Shown: positions 39,160-48,315, counted from the first letter of the stretch. The stretch: 64,000 nucleotides of DNA from Methylophaga thalassica (GCF_030159795.1 NZ_BSND01000006.1:124001-188000), one strand, 5' to 3'. The notes: generated by a model not told the origin, from the letters alone. Numbers and translations: made by a program.

Positions 39160-39483
39160 CCATAAGAAACTGGCCGACAACATCATCAAAAATGCGACTC
39201 TGACTGCCCACTTAGGCCAGTAGGACAAAAGTAAGACTAATACGATTGAGGTCACGGATAATACTGAGATCCAAACGACAAAACCTGTTCCCGCCCCCCA
39301 AACCTGCCACATCGGTAAATAAGCTAATATCAGCACAAGACTTGCTGTCCAGCGTAAAACCCGTATCTGTGTAGCCGTTAAACGTCTATCAGTCACATCC
39401 ATCAAATGTCTTGGCATCGCCAGACTCAAACCACTCATGGCGGCATAACACAGAGCGACACTCATCATCATCGCCACACTCAT
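39148..39483 (-). CDS. DUF3325 small membrane protein
   Basis: A 111-residue inner-membrane protein with about three to four helices and an LAMPRHLMDVTDRRLTATQIRVLRW loop. It fits DUF3325, usually found with DUF3649 and PepSY proteins in iron/siderophore-related operons. It overlaps the PepSY gene by 4 nt (ATGA). The specific role is unknown. Confidence 0.8.
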   Translation of the reverse strand: MSVAMMMSVALCYAAMSGLSLAMPRHLMDVTDRRLTATQIRVLRWTASLVLILAYLPMWQVWGAGTGFVVWISVLSVTSIVLVLLLSYWPKWAVRVAFLMMLSASFLWLMQ

Positions 39484-41120
39484 GATATGGCCTCCGAAGG
39501 TTTTGCTGGTTGAGAATAGCGTTCAGTTGCAGTTAATTTACGGCGTAAAAATAACACCAGTCCCAGACTCATCAAACCAAACACCAGCACCGTTAGCTCA
39601 AAGCCAACACTAACCCAATCACCGGTCTGCCAATACGACACTAGCCAATGTCCCGTGGTGATAAGATTCATCACTGGCAGCAATAAGGCAAGTAACGTAA
39701 ATAAGCTCCATTGCTCAAACCAGGCTTTCGTTGCGGGACGGCAGGCTGAATGGAATAACATCAATAACCACAGATAGAAAAAGCCTTTTATTTCCCAGGC
39801 TGCACGATCAGCAATATCGACAGGAATCAATCGATTCAGCCAGAAATACCCAATACAAGCCACCGCTAAACCACTAATGGCAGCAATATTCAGCACCTCA
39901 ATCACTCGATAAACCCGTGCGGTTTGTGCGCCAAACTCATTCAATGATTTTTGTCGACGTTTGACCAAAAACAAAATGGCACCAGTTGCCATCATCAAAG
40001 CTCCGGCCATGCCCATAATGAAATACAACCAACGCACGCTATAACCACCAAAGTTGGCAAAATGCATGATTCGCATCACACGTTGTACTGCCATCGGTGT
40101 GCCTTTATCGTATTCACCGGGCGGGTTGAGATTCATCACATCGCCATTGGTTGCATCAAACTGCACATTACCGATTTCATCTCTCAATAATTGACCGTAA
40201 TAGTCCTTCTCATCAAACCAGCCAAATACTTTAGTCACGGCACTACTGTCACCAGGATGCTCAACGCTCATAAACCGCCCAGGTTTACCCATCATGACTT
40301 CTGCTCGCTGGAATAAAACGGATAAGTCAACGACATTGGCATGCACACCTGTTTCCGGTCTGTGCATGGGTTCGTCGAGCAACTCAGCAAAAAACTGTTG
40401 TGGATTGCTATAGTTGGCTAATACCCCAGCAGGCATATAGATCGATAAAAAGATCACCAATCCGGTATAGGCAATCATTAGCTGAAATGGCAGCGTTAAG
40501 ACGGCCGAAGCATTATGTCCATCTAACCAGCTACGCTGCCCTTTCTTTTGTCTGAATGTAAAAAAATCTTTAAAAATACGCTTATGAATAATAATGCCGC
40601 TGATAAGGGCCACCAGCATGATCATTGTGAAAAAGCCTACAAACCAGATACCGGCCATGCCTGCATGAAACTCATAATGCATATGTACAAAATGATGGCC
40701 GCCTTCTGTTTCACGGTTTTCGACGACGGGCATAGGTTCACCAGTCTTCAGGCTAAGTAAAGTGTCTTGAGCTGCATTTTGCTGATCACGCCATGAAACG
40801 CGGATTCCTGGGTTGGTTTCTGTTGGCAGGCCAATCCTCCAGAAATGACTGTCAGGAGCATGCGCTTGTAGATAGGCCTGAGCTTTTTTTATGGCATCAA
40901 CACGTTGCTGTTCCGTCATGGCCGCTGGATCAAAATCTGACACAGCCGTCACCTCAGGTTTCATCCAATGCGTGATATCTTCGTCAAACACCCCAATGGT
41001 GCCGGTCAGAAAAATGGTGAAAAGTGCCCAACTTGCGACCAGTCCCCCCCAGGTATGCAGCCAGCCCATCGCTTGTCGGAAAGACTCTTGTTCCTTTGCC
41101 GGTTGATTTAACTCACTCAT
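39480..41120 (-). CDS. PepSY-associated transmembrane protein (iron-related)
   Basis: A 546-residue inner-membrane protein of the PepSY_TM (PiuB-like) family. The first helix is in LHTWGGLVASWALFTIFLTGTIGVF, followed by a periplasmic PepSY-type region with EGGHHFVHMHYEFHAG. A further helix pair has HKRIFKDFFTFRQKKGQRSWLDGHNASAVLTLPFQL, and several C-terminal helices follow. Such proteins are linked to siderophore uptake or reductive iron release (established for some relatives, not this one). Histidine-rich loops would suit heme or metal contact (inference). It overlaps both neighbours by 4 nt. Confidence 0.87.
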   Translation of the reverse strand: MSELNQPAKEQESFRQAMGWLHTWGGLVASWALFTIFLTGTIGVFDEDITHWMKPEVTAVSDFDPAAMTEQQRVDAIKKAQAYLQAHAPDSHFWRIGLPTETNPGIRVSWRDQQNAAQDTLLSLKTGEPMPVVENRETEGGHHFVHMHYEFHAGMAGIWFVGFFTMIMLVALISGIIIHKRIFKDFFTFRQKKGQRSWLDGHNASAVLTLPFQLMIAYTGLVIFLSIYMPAGVLANYSNPQQFFAELLDEPMHRPETGVHANVVDLSVLFQRAEVMMGKPGRFMSVEHPGDSSAVTKVFGWFDEKDYYGQLLRDEIGNVQFDATNGDVMNLNPPGEYDKGTPMAVQRVMRIMHFANFGGYSVRWLYFIMGMAGALMMATGAILFLVKRRQKSLNEFGAQTARVYRVIEVLNIAAISGLAVACIGYFWLNRLIPVDIADRAAWEIKGFFYLWLLMLFHSACRPATKAWFEQWSLFTLLALLLPVMNLITTGHWLVSYWQTGDWVSVGFELTVLVFGLMSLGLVLFLRRKLTATERYSQPAKPSEAIS

Positions 41121-41398
41121 GACGCCATCCTCGAAATGAGTAAACCTGCACCGCCGAACATCAAAGTTGGTATTAGCATCCCCAACCAGGCACGCTTACT
41201 ATCTCTGACAACAAAGATCCAAATCACCGCTGCCGTGTAAATGGCATAACTAAATAAACTGCTGGCCACGATGGCATCAGGTTTATCCATAGGCACAATA
41301 GCCGATAAAAAAATAATAACGGCAGACGTTAAAAAATATCCGCCGATTGTGGCGGCCAGAACCAAAGAAATAATTCTAATTGGATATGGTAATTGCAT
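41117..41398 (-). CDS. DUF3649 small membrane protein
   Basis: A 93-residue protein with three membrane helices, first gene of the DUF3649-PepSY-DUF3325 operon. I take the ATG at 41398 (MQLPYPIRIISLVLAAT); an in-frame TTG at 41416 would add six residues, but neither has a convincing ribosome site. DUF3649 proteins accompany TonB siderophore receptors and PepSY proteins in other bacteria. Function unknown. Confidence 0.75.
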   Translation of the reverse strand: MQLPYPIRIISLVLAATIGGYFLTSAVIIFLSAIVPMDKPDAIVASSLFSYAIYTAAVIWIFVVRDSKRAWLGMLIPTLMFGGAGLLISRMAS

Positions 41399-41897
41399 AG
41401 TAGAGGTAACTCTCAAGTTACTGATTCAAATTCATTTATCAGGGTAAACAGTCATTACTCAAGGGCAGCTGAGCAAGGACTTTGGATGAGAGAACACAAA
41501 CTCCCCTCATCACCTATGTCGTATGAGCGTCAAAAAAAGTGCAATATTTTTCCACTTTTATTTAACAGGCTTAAATTTATCATCTAAATACTATCATCAA
41601 ATAATAATCATATGCATTTAGATTAACTGAAAAACATTCTTTTTTAGCAAACTCAGTTCATGCTTGTCCTTGTAAAGCCGTGTTTGTTTATCTCTAAAAT
41701 GTCATTTCCAATGCTTCAGCACTATTCGGTTATCAATTAGTCATGAAGATAAAGCCTGGCGAGTCCGAATTTATCTGTAATTTTTATGTTTAATTTCAGA
41801 GACCTGAATACAGACTTCACAGATGGATGAATAAAGCATCTAAACATGCTGTCAACATGCCATAATTTGCATCACAAAAAATAAGCGTAGGTTGATT
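41399..41897. other. Noncoding divergent spacer, about 500 bp
   Basis: AT-rich spacer between the iron-related DUF3649 operon (left) and the SbmA-like gene (right). I find no convincing gene. It holds an inverted repeat at 41582-41623, and no clear terminator or RNA structure beyond that. Both flanking genes must have their promoters here. Confidence 0.6.
41582..41623. repeat. Inverted repeat with Fur-like core
   Basis: ATCTAAAT (41582-41589) and its exact complement ATTTAGAT (41616-41623) flank a 26-bp AT-rich core containing ATAATCAT, which resembles half of a Fur box (about 12/19 over 41597-41615). It lies about 185 bp upstream of the DUF3649-PepSY operon, far for a Fur operator, so its role is open. 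Confidence 0.4.
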
Positions 41898-43130
41898 ATG
41901 TTTAAATCTTTTTTTCCCAACTCTCCCTGGTTTTGGCCATCAGTTATTTTATGGTTAGCTTTTTCCGCCTTTATTTGGGTGGCTTTTGGAGCAGATATAT
42001 CTGCTGCTATTGGGTTACCAGTTAAACCGGATGCTGAACAAGTCATCGGCTTACGACATTTTGTTACCAATGAGTTTTTAACCTTTTACCTATTCTATTT
42101 TGTCTCTGTAGCTATCTTTGCTGCATTTTGGTTTATCAAGGCACCAAGTCGCTGGCAATGGTGGTCGGTCATCGGTTCAGCGGTCATTTTCTTTTCGACT
42201 TATTATTCTGTTCAGGTATCGGTGGCGATAAATAATTGGCGTCGACCGTTTTTTGATGCGGTACAAAATGCCTTATCACCCACGGGGGGTGTTTCAGTCG
42301 ATCAGTTATATGACTTGATTGCCATTTTCGCGGAAATCGCCTTTTTAGCGGTATTCATTTTTGTGATGACCCGTTTTTTAGTCAGCCATTATATTTTCCG
42401 CTGGCGCACCGCCATGAATGACTACTACACAGAACAATGGGGGAAGGTGCGTCATATTGAAGGTGCTTCGCAACGGGTTCAGGAAGACACCATGCGTTTC
42501 GCGACGATTATGGAAAATCTGGGCGTCGCATTGATTGATGCCCTGATGACATTATTCGCGTTTTTACCCGTGCTTTGGTCATTATCACAATATGTAAAAG
42601 AGTTACCTTTAGTTGGTGAAATCGCCTATCCCTTATTTGTCGCCGCTCTTGTCTGGTCGATCTTCGGCACAGGCTTATTAGCACTGGTTGGTATCAAATT
42701 ACCCGGCTTAGAATTCAAAAATCAGCGTGTAGAAGCCGCCTATCGTAAAGAACTGGTTTATGGTGAAGATGATCACCAACGTGCTCAACCGGTGAGCTTG
42801 AGAGAACTGTTTGCCGATGTGCGTAAAAACTATTTCACGTTGTACATTCACTATATGTATTTCAATGTGGCCCGCAGCATGTACTTGCAGGCAGATAATA
42901 TTTTTGCCTATGTAATATTAGTGCCTACGATCGCGGCGGGAGCTATTACTTTTGGTATCTTGCAGCAGATTTTAACGGCATTCAGTCAGGTCAGTTCATC
43001 ATTCCAGTATTTAGTGAACTCATGGACGACTATCGTTGAACTATTGTCGGTTTATAAACGTTTAAAATCGTTTGAAGCGTCGATAAACAATGAACCGTTA
43101 CCAGAAATTGATCAGCAGGTGACATCGTAA
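41898..43130 (+). CDS. sbmA: SbmA/BacA-family peptide transporter
   Basis: Inner-membrane, proton-driven importer family known for taking up peptide antibiotics and modified peptides in E. coli and rhizobia. It has about 410 residues and eight helices; SVAINNWRRPFFDAVQNAL, WRTAMNDYYTEQW and EGASQRVQEDTMRFATIMENLG are hallmark segments of the family. There is no ATPase domain. The start is ATG 41898; the in-frame TTG two codons earlier is less likely. It is a single-gene unit followed by a terminator at 43195. Confidence 0.93.
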   Translation: MFKSFFPNSPWFWPSVILWLAFSAFIWVAFGADISAAIGLPVKPDAEQVIGLRHFVTNEFLTFYLFYFVSVAIFAAFWFIKAPSRWQWWSVIGSAVIFFSTYYSVQVSVAINNWRRPFFDAVQNALSPTGGVSVDQLYDLIAIFAEIAFLAVFIFVMTRFLVSHYIFRWRTAMNDYYTEQWGKVRHIEGASQRVQEDTMRFATIMENLGVALIDALMTLFAFLPVLWSLSQYVKELPLVGEIAYPLFVAALVWSIFGTGLLALVGIKLPGLEFKNQRVEAAYRKELVYGEDDHQRAQPVSLRELFADVRKNYFTLYIHYMYFNVARSMYLQADNIFAYVILVPTIAAGAITFGILQQILTAFSQVSSSFQYLVNSWTTIVELLSVYKRLKSFEASINNEPLPEIDQQVTS

Positions 43131-43194
43131 ATCGCGTCGAAGTGGAATGGCGTCGTGTGAAAGGCCCTATCAACGTCACCGCTTGAAACAAAAA

Positions 43195-43222
43195 AATAAC
43201 CCCGATAAAGATCGGGGTTATT
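43195..43222. terminator. Rho-independent terminator, bidirectional
   Basis: AATAACCCCGAT and its exact complement pair around an AAAG loop, with A-rich and T-rich flanks. It lies between the rightward sbmA gene and the leftward end of the ethanolamine operon and can end both. Confidence 0.85.
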
Positions 43223-43258
43223 TATTCATCACATGACTAGGTCATGTTTCAGTCTGAC

Positions 43259-43426
43259 TTACTTTTCGATTTTCTCAAATGCTTCATTTTCATGTTTAGC
43301 GATTGAGGCAATCAGCGCAACAACAATGGCTGCAGCGCAGATAGTGAATAAACCTAAAGCAATTGGATTATCAGCAAAAGTAAAGTAAGCCCCTACATTT
43401 TCCCATGAACTAATTGATGTTCCCAT
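43259..43426 (-). CDS. 55-residue small membrane protein at the end of the eut-amt operon
   Basis: This small gene starts with ATG at 43426, only 2 nt after the Amt-type transporter stop codon, with a GGAGTG ribosome site lying inside the end of that gene. The 55-residue product has an aromatic N-terminal part (SSWENVGAYFTFADNP), one membrane helix at about 21-42 (IALGLFTICAAAIVVALIASIA), and a short charged tail (KHENEAFEKIEK). The position and coupling strongly suggest a small partner of the transporter. I do not recognise the family. It is followed by a terminator. Confidence 0.75.
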   Translation of the reverse strand: MGTSISSWENVGAYFTFADNPIALGLFTICAAAIVVALIASIAKHENEAFEKIEK

Positions 43427-43428
43427 AA

Positions 43429-44796
43429 TTACACTCCTGGTTCTGGATTAGCCAATTTGTTTGGCACGTCACTTGATGTTATTGCTGGTACGCCATTCGC
43501 TTCTGGATATGGTTTAGCAATGATTTCAACTTCATCTAAGCCCAGCTCTTCAGCTGCTTTAGGTACACGTAATGCATTAGCTTTTTTCAGTACCCAAGAG
43601 ATCGCATAACCTGGGATGAAGCCAACTGCAGCCATTACGATGGCACCAATGGTTTGACCGACAAAACTGATAGGTGGCAAATCACCCACATTCGGCATGC
43701 CATAAGCAAATACGCCCACTAAGAACACAGCCCACACACCGGTGAAACCATGTACTGCTACTGCACCTACTGCATCATCAATACCAAAGTTTTCAACGAT
43801 TTTCGCGACTTTAACTGCCATGATACCGGTCACTACAGCAATGATGAACGCTAATTCAGGATCATAAAGATCTAAACCAGCGGCTACTGAGATGATACCG
43901 ACCAGACCACCAGACATTGTCCAGAATGGGTCACGGCTAGCCATGTAACAACCAAGTACACCACCCGCAAAGCCCATCAGCGTATTGAATGCAAACGCAG
44001 ATAAGTTAGTTGGGTTGTTATAAATAGTTGTCCAGCCTGTTTCGCCACCGTTGAAGATGATACAGCCACCCAGGAATCCGAAGAAACCAAAGATAATCAT
44101 CATCAGACCGATTAATGTCATCGGTAAGCTATGTGGTGCGATAGTTTGAGCCACACCGTTGATGAATTTACCCACACGTGGACCTAAGTTAATCAGTACA
44201 CCCAATGTGAAGAAACCAGCGACAGCGTGAACCACACCTGATGCGCCAACATCATGATAGCCCAACTTCGTCAGTAACCAACCATCTGGATGCCAACCCC
44301 AGGCACCGGCCAGAATCCAGACCACGCTACCCAGGAATACCGTCAGAATCAAAAACGCACTGACACGAATCCGTTCGATAACGGCACCGGACAAGATCGA
44401 ACCGGTTGTGGCACCGAACATGGCAAACGCTGCCCAGAAAATACCTGTGCCCATATCGGTAACATCAGGTCCCATGCTTTTCGCCCAAGGTAATGCACCT
44501 GCAGCATCAATTGGAATAAAGCCGTTCGGGAAAGCGTTATAAATCCACCAGCCAAACAAATAAAACGTGGGAATAATGACCGCTAAAGCGAGAATATTTT
44601 TAATACCTGCCGCTAAAGCATTTTTACTACGTGAAGCCCCCATTTCGTAGGCCAAGAAACCAGCATGAATCATGATCATAATGGCGGTACACCACCAATA
44701 GAACACTTCGACATTCATAGACTGATGCATTTGAAAAACCGCTTGCTGAGCATCGAGTGCCGCTTGCAAGGATTCTAGCGTTGGCGCATTGTCCAT
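43429..44796 (-). CDS. Amt-superfamily transporter in the ethanolamine operon
   Basis: An 11-helix protein of 455 residues from the ammonium transporter superfamily. The twin pore histidines are kept (His190 in GVVHAVAG, His349 in VHGFTGVWA), as is AVIERIRVSAFL. The usual WFGWFGFN of the substrate vestibule reads IFGFFGFLGG, and the region after it (FNGGETGW, DPFWTMSGGLVG) differs from ordinary AmtB. It lies 55 nt after eutC in the same operon. It may carry ethanolammonium, methylammonium or ammonium (inference). No GlnK gene is nearby. Confidence 0.85.
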   Translation of the reverse strand: MDNAPTLESLQAALDAQQAVFQMHQSMNVEVFYWWCTAIMIMIHAGFLAYEMGASRSKNALAAGIKNILALAVIIPTFYLFGWWIYNAFPNGFIPIDAAGALPWAKSMGPDVTDMGTGIFWAAFAMFGATTGSILSGAVIERIRVSAFLILTVFLGSVVWILAGAWGWHPDGWLLTKLGYHDVGASGVVHAVAGFFTLGVLINLGPRVGKFINGVAQTIAPHSLPMTLIGLMMIIFGFFGFLGGCIIFNGGETGWTTIYNNPTNLSAFAFNTLMGFAGGVLGCYMASRDPFWTMSGGLVGIISVAAGLDLYDPELAFIIAVVTGIMAVKVAKIVENFGIDDAVGAVAVHGFTGVWAVFLVGVFAYGMPNVGDLPPISFVGQTIGAIVMAAVGFIPGYAISWVLKKANALRVPKAAEELGLDEVEIIAKPYPEANGVPAITSSDVPNKLANPEPGV

Positions 44797-44851
44797 CTTA
44801 CTATCCTCTTATTAGTTAACATTAATACACATCCACCTTTATTGGTTGGCG

Positions 44852-45721
44852 CTACTTATCCAGCAAAAAGCTGGTTTGAACGGCGTTGCTATCAATAATC
44901 TTATCGGTAGAGCGATCCTTGATAGCAACGCCAGAACACTGGAGTCTGCGGGCCTCAGTCAGCAAATAAAGGCTTTTCTGAGCCGCAGCAAAATAAGAAA
45001 GTCCCGCCTTTCTTACATTGGAAATACAGTTACGTTTGTCATCGGTCAGGCCACGTTTCGCCGCCCAGGTCAGATACAGACCCAAACTATCGGGTGAACT
45101 TAATCCCGGACGTTCGCCAATCAGTACTAACACCGCTTTGGCATTTAAGGCTTCACAGACATCATCACCCACGGCAACACGACCTTGTTCGACCAATACG
45201 ATGGGGGCTAGTGAGTAAGCGTTTTCACTGCCTTGCATGGCTTGCACTAAGGTTTCAATAAACACCACAGCGTTTTCTTTAATAGCGGTGGCGGATAAAC
45301 CATCGGCAATCACAATGGCTAAATCGTAGGGTTCTATGGCTTTGTGTGGTTTAAGTGCCGCAAGACTGGCTTCATCAAGCTGTCTGCCCCAGTCCGGACG
45401 TTGCAAATAAGTCATTCGATCCGTTGCCAGACTGTGCAGTACCAGAGGTGTTTCGGTGTTTAATACGGGGTATTTTTCAGCCAAGGCGACTAAGTCTTGC
45501 TGTAAGCTGGCAAAATCCAGTTCGGTATGCACGGCATCACGTGCCTGGGCATGAGCTAATTGAAATTCGAGAGATTCACGGGTCGGTGTACTGACACCAG
45601 CACGACCCAAGCCAATACGGGCATCCGTAAACTCACGCAGACGACGCCAAGGGTTTTCCGTGACAACAGCGTCATCCGTTTTTTTCCTGATAGGCGTGAG
45701 TCGTTCGGTCTTAACCATCAT
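44852..45721 (-). CDS. eutC: Ethanolamine ammonia-lyase small subunit
   Basis: The beta subunit of the adenosylcobalamin-dependent enzyme that turns ethanolamine into acetaldehyde and ammonia. It has 289 residues. Typical segments are DPWRRLREFTDARIGLGRAGVSTPTRESLEFQLAHAQARDAV near the N terminus (here NPWRRL...), LAIVIADGLSATAI, LIGERPGLSSPDSLGLYLTW and RNCISNVRKAGLSY. It overlaps the end of eutB by 11 nt, so the subunits are translationally coupled. No EutA reactivase or shell genes are present. Confidence 0.96.
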   Translation of the reverse strand: MMVKTERLTPIRKKTDDAVVTENPWRRLREFTDARIGLGRAGVSTPTRESLEFQLAHAQARDAVHTELDFASLQQDLVALAEKYPVLNTETPLVLHSLATDRMTYLQRPDWGRQLDEASLAALKPHKAIEPYDLAIVIADGLSATAIKENAVVFIETLVQAMQGSENAYSLAPIVLVEQGRVAVGDDVCEALNAKAVLVLIGERPGLSSPDSLGLYLTWAAKRGLTDDKRNCISNVRKAGLSYFAAAQKSLYLLTEARRLQCSGVAIKDRSTDKIIDSNAVQTSFLLDK

Positions 45722-47123
45722 TGGTTCCTGTGGCTAAGCCCCTGAGGGTGCCAGCAAAGGCCGGCGGTAACTGGTTTGATAACTTGGCATGACTGGCATC
45801 GGTCATGATCTGCATTTTTTCCAGCCACTTTTCGAACTCAGGTGAAGCACCTAAACCTAATACCCGGCGCGCATATAGCGCATCATGGAATGAGGTGGTT
45901 TGGTAATTAAGCATGATGTCATCAGAGCCCGGAATGCCCATCACAAACGAACACCCTGCTGTCGCTAATAAAGTCAGCAGATTATCCATATCATTTTGAT
46001 CGGCTTCGGCATGGTTGGTGTAGCAAACATCACACCCCATTGGCAGCCCAAGTAACTTGGCACAGAAATGATCTTCCAGACCTGCACGGGTAATTTCTTT
46101 GCCATCAAACAGATATTCGGGGCCGATAAAGCCAACTACTGTATTCACCAGTAAGGGATTAAATTTTCTGGCAACCGCATAGGCTCTGGCTTCACAGGTT
46201 TGTTGATCCAAACCGTGATGCGCATTGGCTGATAAAGCACTGCCCTGCCCAGTTTCAAAATACATGACATTTTGACCGACCGTGCCTCGTTTCAAAGATA
46301 AGGCAGCTTGGTGTGCTTCAGCCAACGTCGCTAAATTAAAACCAAAGCTGCTATTGGTTTTTTCTGTGCCACCAATAGATTGGAATACCAAATCCACTGG
46401 TGCGCCGTTTTCAATACATTCAATCGTGTTAGTGACATGCGTTAACACACAGGATTGAGTAGGAATTTCATAGAGTGAAATCACTTCATCCATCAACTGC
46501 ATCAGGCGAGTTGCCTGAGCCACATTGTCTGTCGCGGGATTAATACCGATAACCGCATCACCGGCACCATACAACAGACCATCGAGAATACTGGCCGCAA
46601 TTCCATTGACGTCATCGGTAGGATGATTAGGTTGTAAGCGTGTTGATAAGCGTTTGGGTAAACCAATCGTGTTTCTGAAGGCGCTCACGACCCGGCACTT
46701 CTGTGCCACCAGAATCAAATCCTGGTTACGCATGATTTTAGAAACGGCGGCGGCCATCTCAGGCGTCACACCGGCGCGTATCTGACTCAGCATTTCACTG
46801 CTGGCTTTATCTGATAATAACCAGTTACGGAAATCACCTACCGTCATATGTGAAATGGGTTCAAACGCATTCACATCATGTTCATCAATAATCAGTCGTG
46901 TGACTTCATCTTCTTCATAAGGCACGAGGACTTCATTCAGAAATGTTTTAAGAGGCACTTCAGACAACAATAATTGCGCGACAGCACGTTGTTCTGCACT
47001 TTCAGCAATGACACCCGCCAGTCGATCGCCCGAACGTGCAGGCGTGGCTTTTGCCATCAGATCGGCTAAGTCAGCGAACTGATAGGTCTTTGTGCCTAAT
47101 TGGTAACGATATGTCTGTGTCAT
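45711..47123 (-). CDS. eutB: Ethanolamine ammonia-lyase large subunit
   Basis: Catalytic TIM-barrel alpha subunit that binds substrate and, with EutC, adenosylcobalamin. It has 470 residues, slightly longer than E. coli EutB. Family segments include NHPTDDVNGIAASILDGLLYGAGDAVIGINPATDN, QSIGGTEKTNSSFGFN, YFETGQGSALSANAHHGLDQQTCEARAYAVAR and GIPGSDDIMLNYQTTSFHD. It is the first gene of eutB-eutC-amt-small protein and is divergent from an AraC-type regulator, its probable activator. It supplies acetaldehyde and ammonia, so here ethanolamine may serve mainly as nitrogen source. Confidence 0.97.
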   Translation of the reverse strand: MTQTYRYQLGTKTYQFADLADLMAKATPARSGDRLAGVIAESAEQRAVAQLLLSEVPLKTFLNEVLVPYEEDEVTRLIIDEHDVNAFEPISHMTVGDFRNWLLSDKASSEMLSQIRAGVTPEMAAAVSKIMRNQDLILVAQKCRVVSAFRNTIGLPKRLSTRLQPNHPTDDVNGIAASILDGLLYGAGDAVIGINPATDNVAQATRLMQLMDEVISLYEIPTQSCVLTHVTNTIECIENGAPVDLVFQSIGGTEKTNSSFGFNLATLAEAHQAALSLKRGTVGQNVMYFETGQGSALSANAHHGLDQQTCEARAYAVARKFNPLLVNTVVGFIGPEYLFDGKEITRAGLEDHFCAKLLGLPMGCDVCYTNHAEADQNDMDNLLTLLATAGCSFVMGIPGSDDIMLNYQTTSFHDALYARRVLGLGASPEFEKWLEKMQIMTDASHAKLSNQLPPAFAGTLRGLATGTNDG

Positions 47124-47302
47124 AAACTGCTTTATTTCCGATTACTTGGAATAAATTTTGCCTTTAAGTAAACAAAGTTTCCTAAAATGAACTTGCGAGA
47201 TTTATACCGGGTGACTATCGAAAATTGGCAAAAGTTTTTTGGGTTGTTATTCAGCAACTTATTGAAACAAATTGCATAATGAAAATGAAACAAGGGGAGC
47301 AA

Positions 47303-48271
47303 ATGAAAGAAGAAAATATAAAATTTGCACCAAAACAGAGCAAAACCGCTACGCGTTGGTGCGTTCTGGAAGCAGAAGATGTGGATGAACAAGCACACAA
47401 TTTAAAAGCCTGGCAGCAACAATTTGATCAAATCAGCCTGGGGCAATTTTATGGGCGTATTGAAGAGGTCATGTTTGAACATGTGCACGCTTTTCGAGAG
47501 CACACCAGTCGTGCCGTTCGTCAGCAGTGCAATGTCTGGCCAAACGCGATCTGGATGGGCTTTGCTGTGGATGAAAAGTCATGTCGCATCAACGGGCATC
47601 AGGTAGAAAAGAACCAGCTGATGATTCGTCCTGGCAATACCCAGTTTGAACTCATTACGCCGGAAGACTTTGATATTTTTGGTGTGGTGGTGAATCAGGA
47701 CAGTCTGCAACAGATCGCCGAAAAACAAGGCATTCTGATTGATACCAACGTATTCGATTCGCCACTAAGAGTGTGGGAGTCTCATAAGCTCAATCAGCTG
47801 CGGCGAGTATTAAACGAGGTGATATCCCCCGTTCAAAGTGATATCGCCAGACAGATACATGAGGAAAACCTGATGATGGCAATGCTTGAAGTCTTACAAC
47901 AAGATGGGCCGATAACAGAAAAGCCCAGTTTTAGTAAACGTCGTGCAGTCGTTGAAAAAGTGACGGCTTACCTCGATGCCAACCCAAGCAAACACGTGAC
48001 GATTACCGAGCTCTGTGATCTGGCTCATGTCAGCCGACGAACACTGCAATACAGTTTTGAAGATGTGCTGGATATCAGCCCAGTGAAATTTATTCGAATG
48101 GCTCGCTTAAATGCTGTCAGACGCCGCTTGCTTCAAGGTTTGCAGGAAGATGAAACCATTGCAATGGTGGCTCAGCACTGGGGCTTTACCCATGCCGGGC
48201 AATTTACTCACGATTACACCGAACTGTTTGGTGAGAATCCTTCCATCACCATTTCACGTCGTCATAATTAA
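47303..48271 (+). CDS. AraC-family regulator, probable ethanolamine operon activator
   Basis: A 322-residue transcription factor with a ligand-sensing N-terminal half and two helix-turn-helix units in the last 100 residues (VTITELCDLAHVSRRTLQYSFEDVLDISPVKFIRMARLNAVRRRLL). The architecture and position opposite eutB match EutR, the ethanolamine- and B12-sensing activator of enterics. I have not assigned that symbol because the sensory half is not diagnostic by eye. The start is ATG 47303, with AAGGGGAG 5 nt upstream; upstream in-frame codons lack a site. Confidence 0.9.
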   Translation: MKEENIKFAPKQSKTATRWCVLEAEDVDEQAHNLKAWQQQFDQISLGQFYGRIEEVMFEHVHAFREHTSRAVRQQCNVWPNAIWMGFAVDEKSCRINGHQVEKNQLMIRPGNTQFELITPEDFDIFGVVVNQDSLQQIAEKQGILIDTNVFDSPLRVWESHKLNQLRRVLNEVISPVQSDIARQIHEENLMMAMLEVLQQDGPITEKPSFSKRRAVVEKVTAYLDANPSKHVTITELCDLAHVSRRTLQYSFEDVLDISPVKFIRMARLNAVRRRLLQGLQEDETIAMVAQHWGFTHAGQFTHDYTELFGENPSITISRRHN

Positions 48272-48277
48272 TTTGCC

Positions 48278-48291
48278 AGCCACGGATGGCT
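48278..48291 (+). terminator. Weak hairpin after the AraC gene
   Basis: AGCCA and TGGCT flank a CGGA loop, followed by TTCTT, 7 nt after the AraC-type stop codon and before the convergent dsbG gene. The stem is short, so the call is tentative. Confidence 0.3.
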
Positions 48292-48315
48292 TTCTTACCA
48301 ACCCAGTCTCATCTT

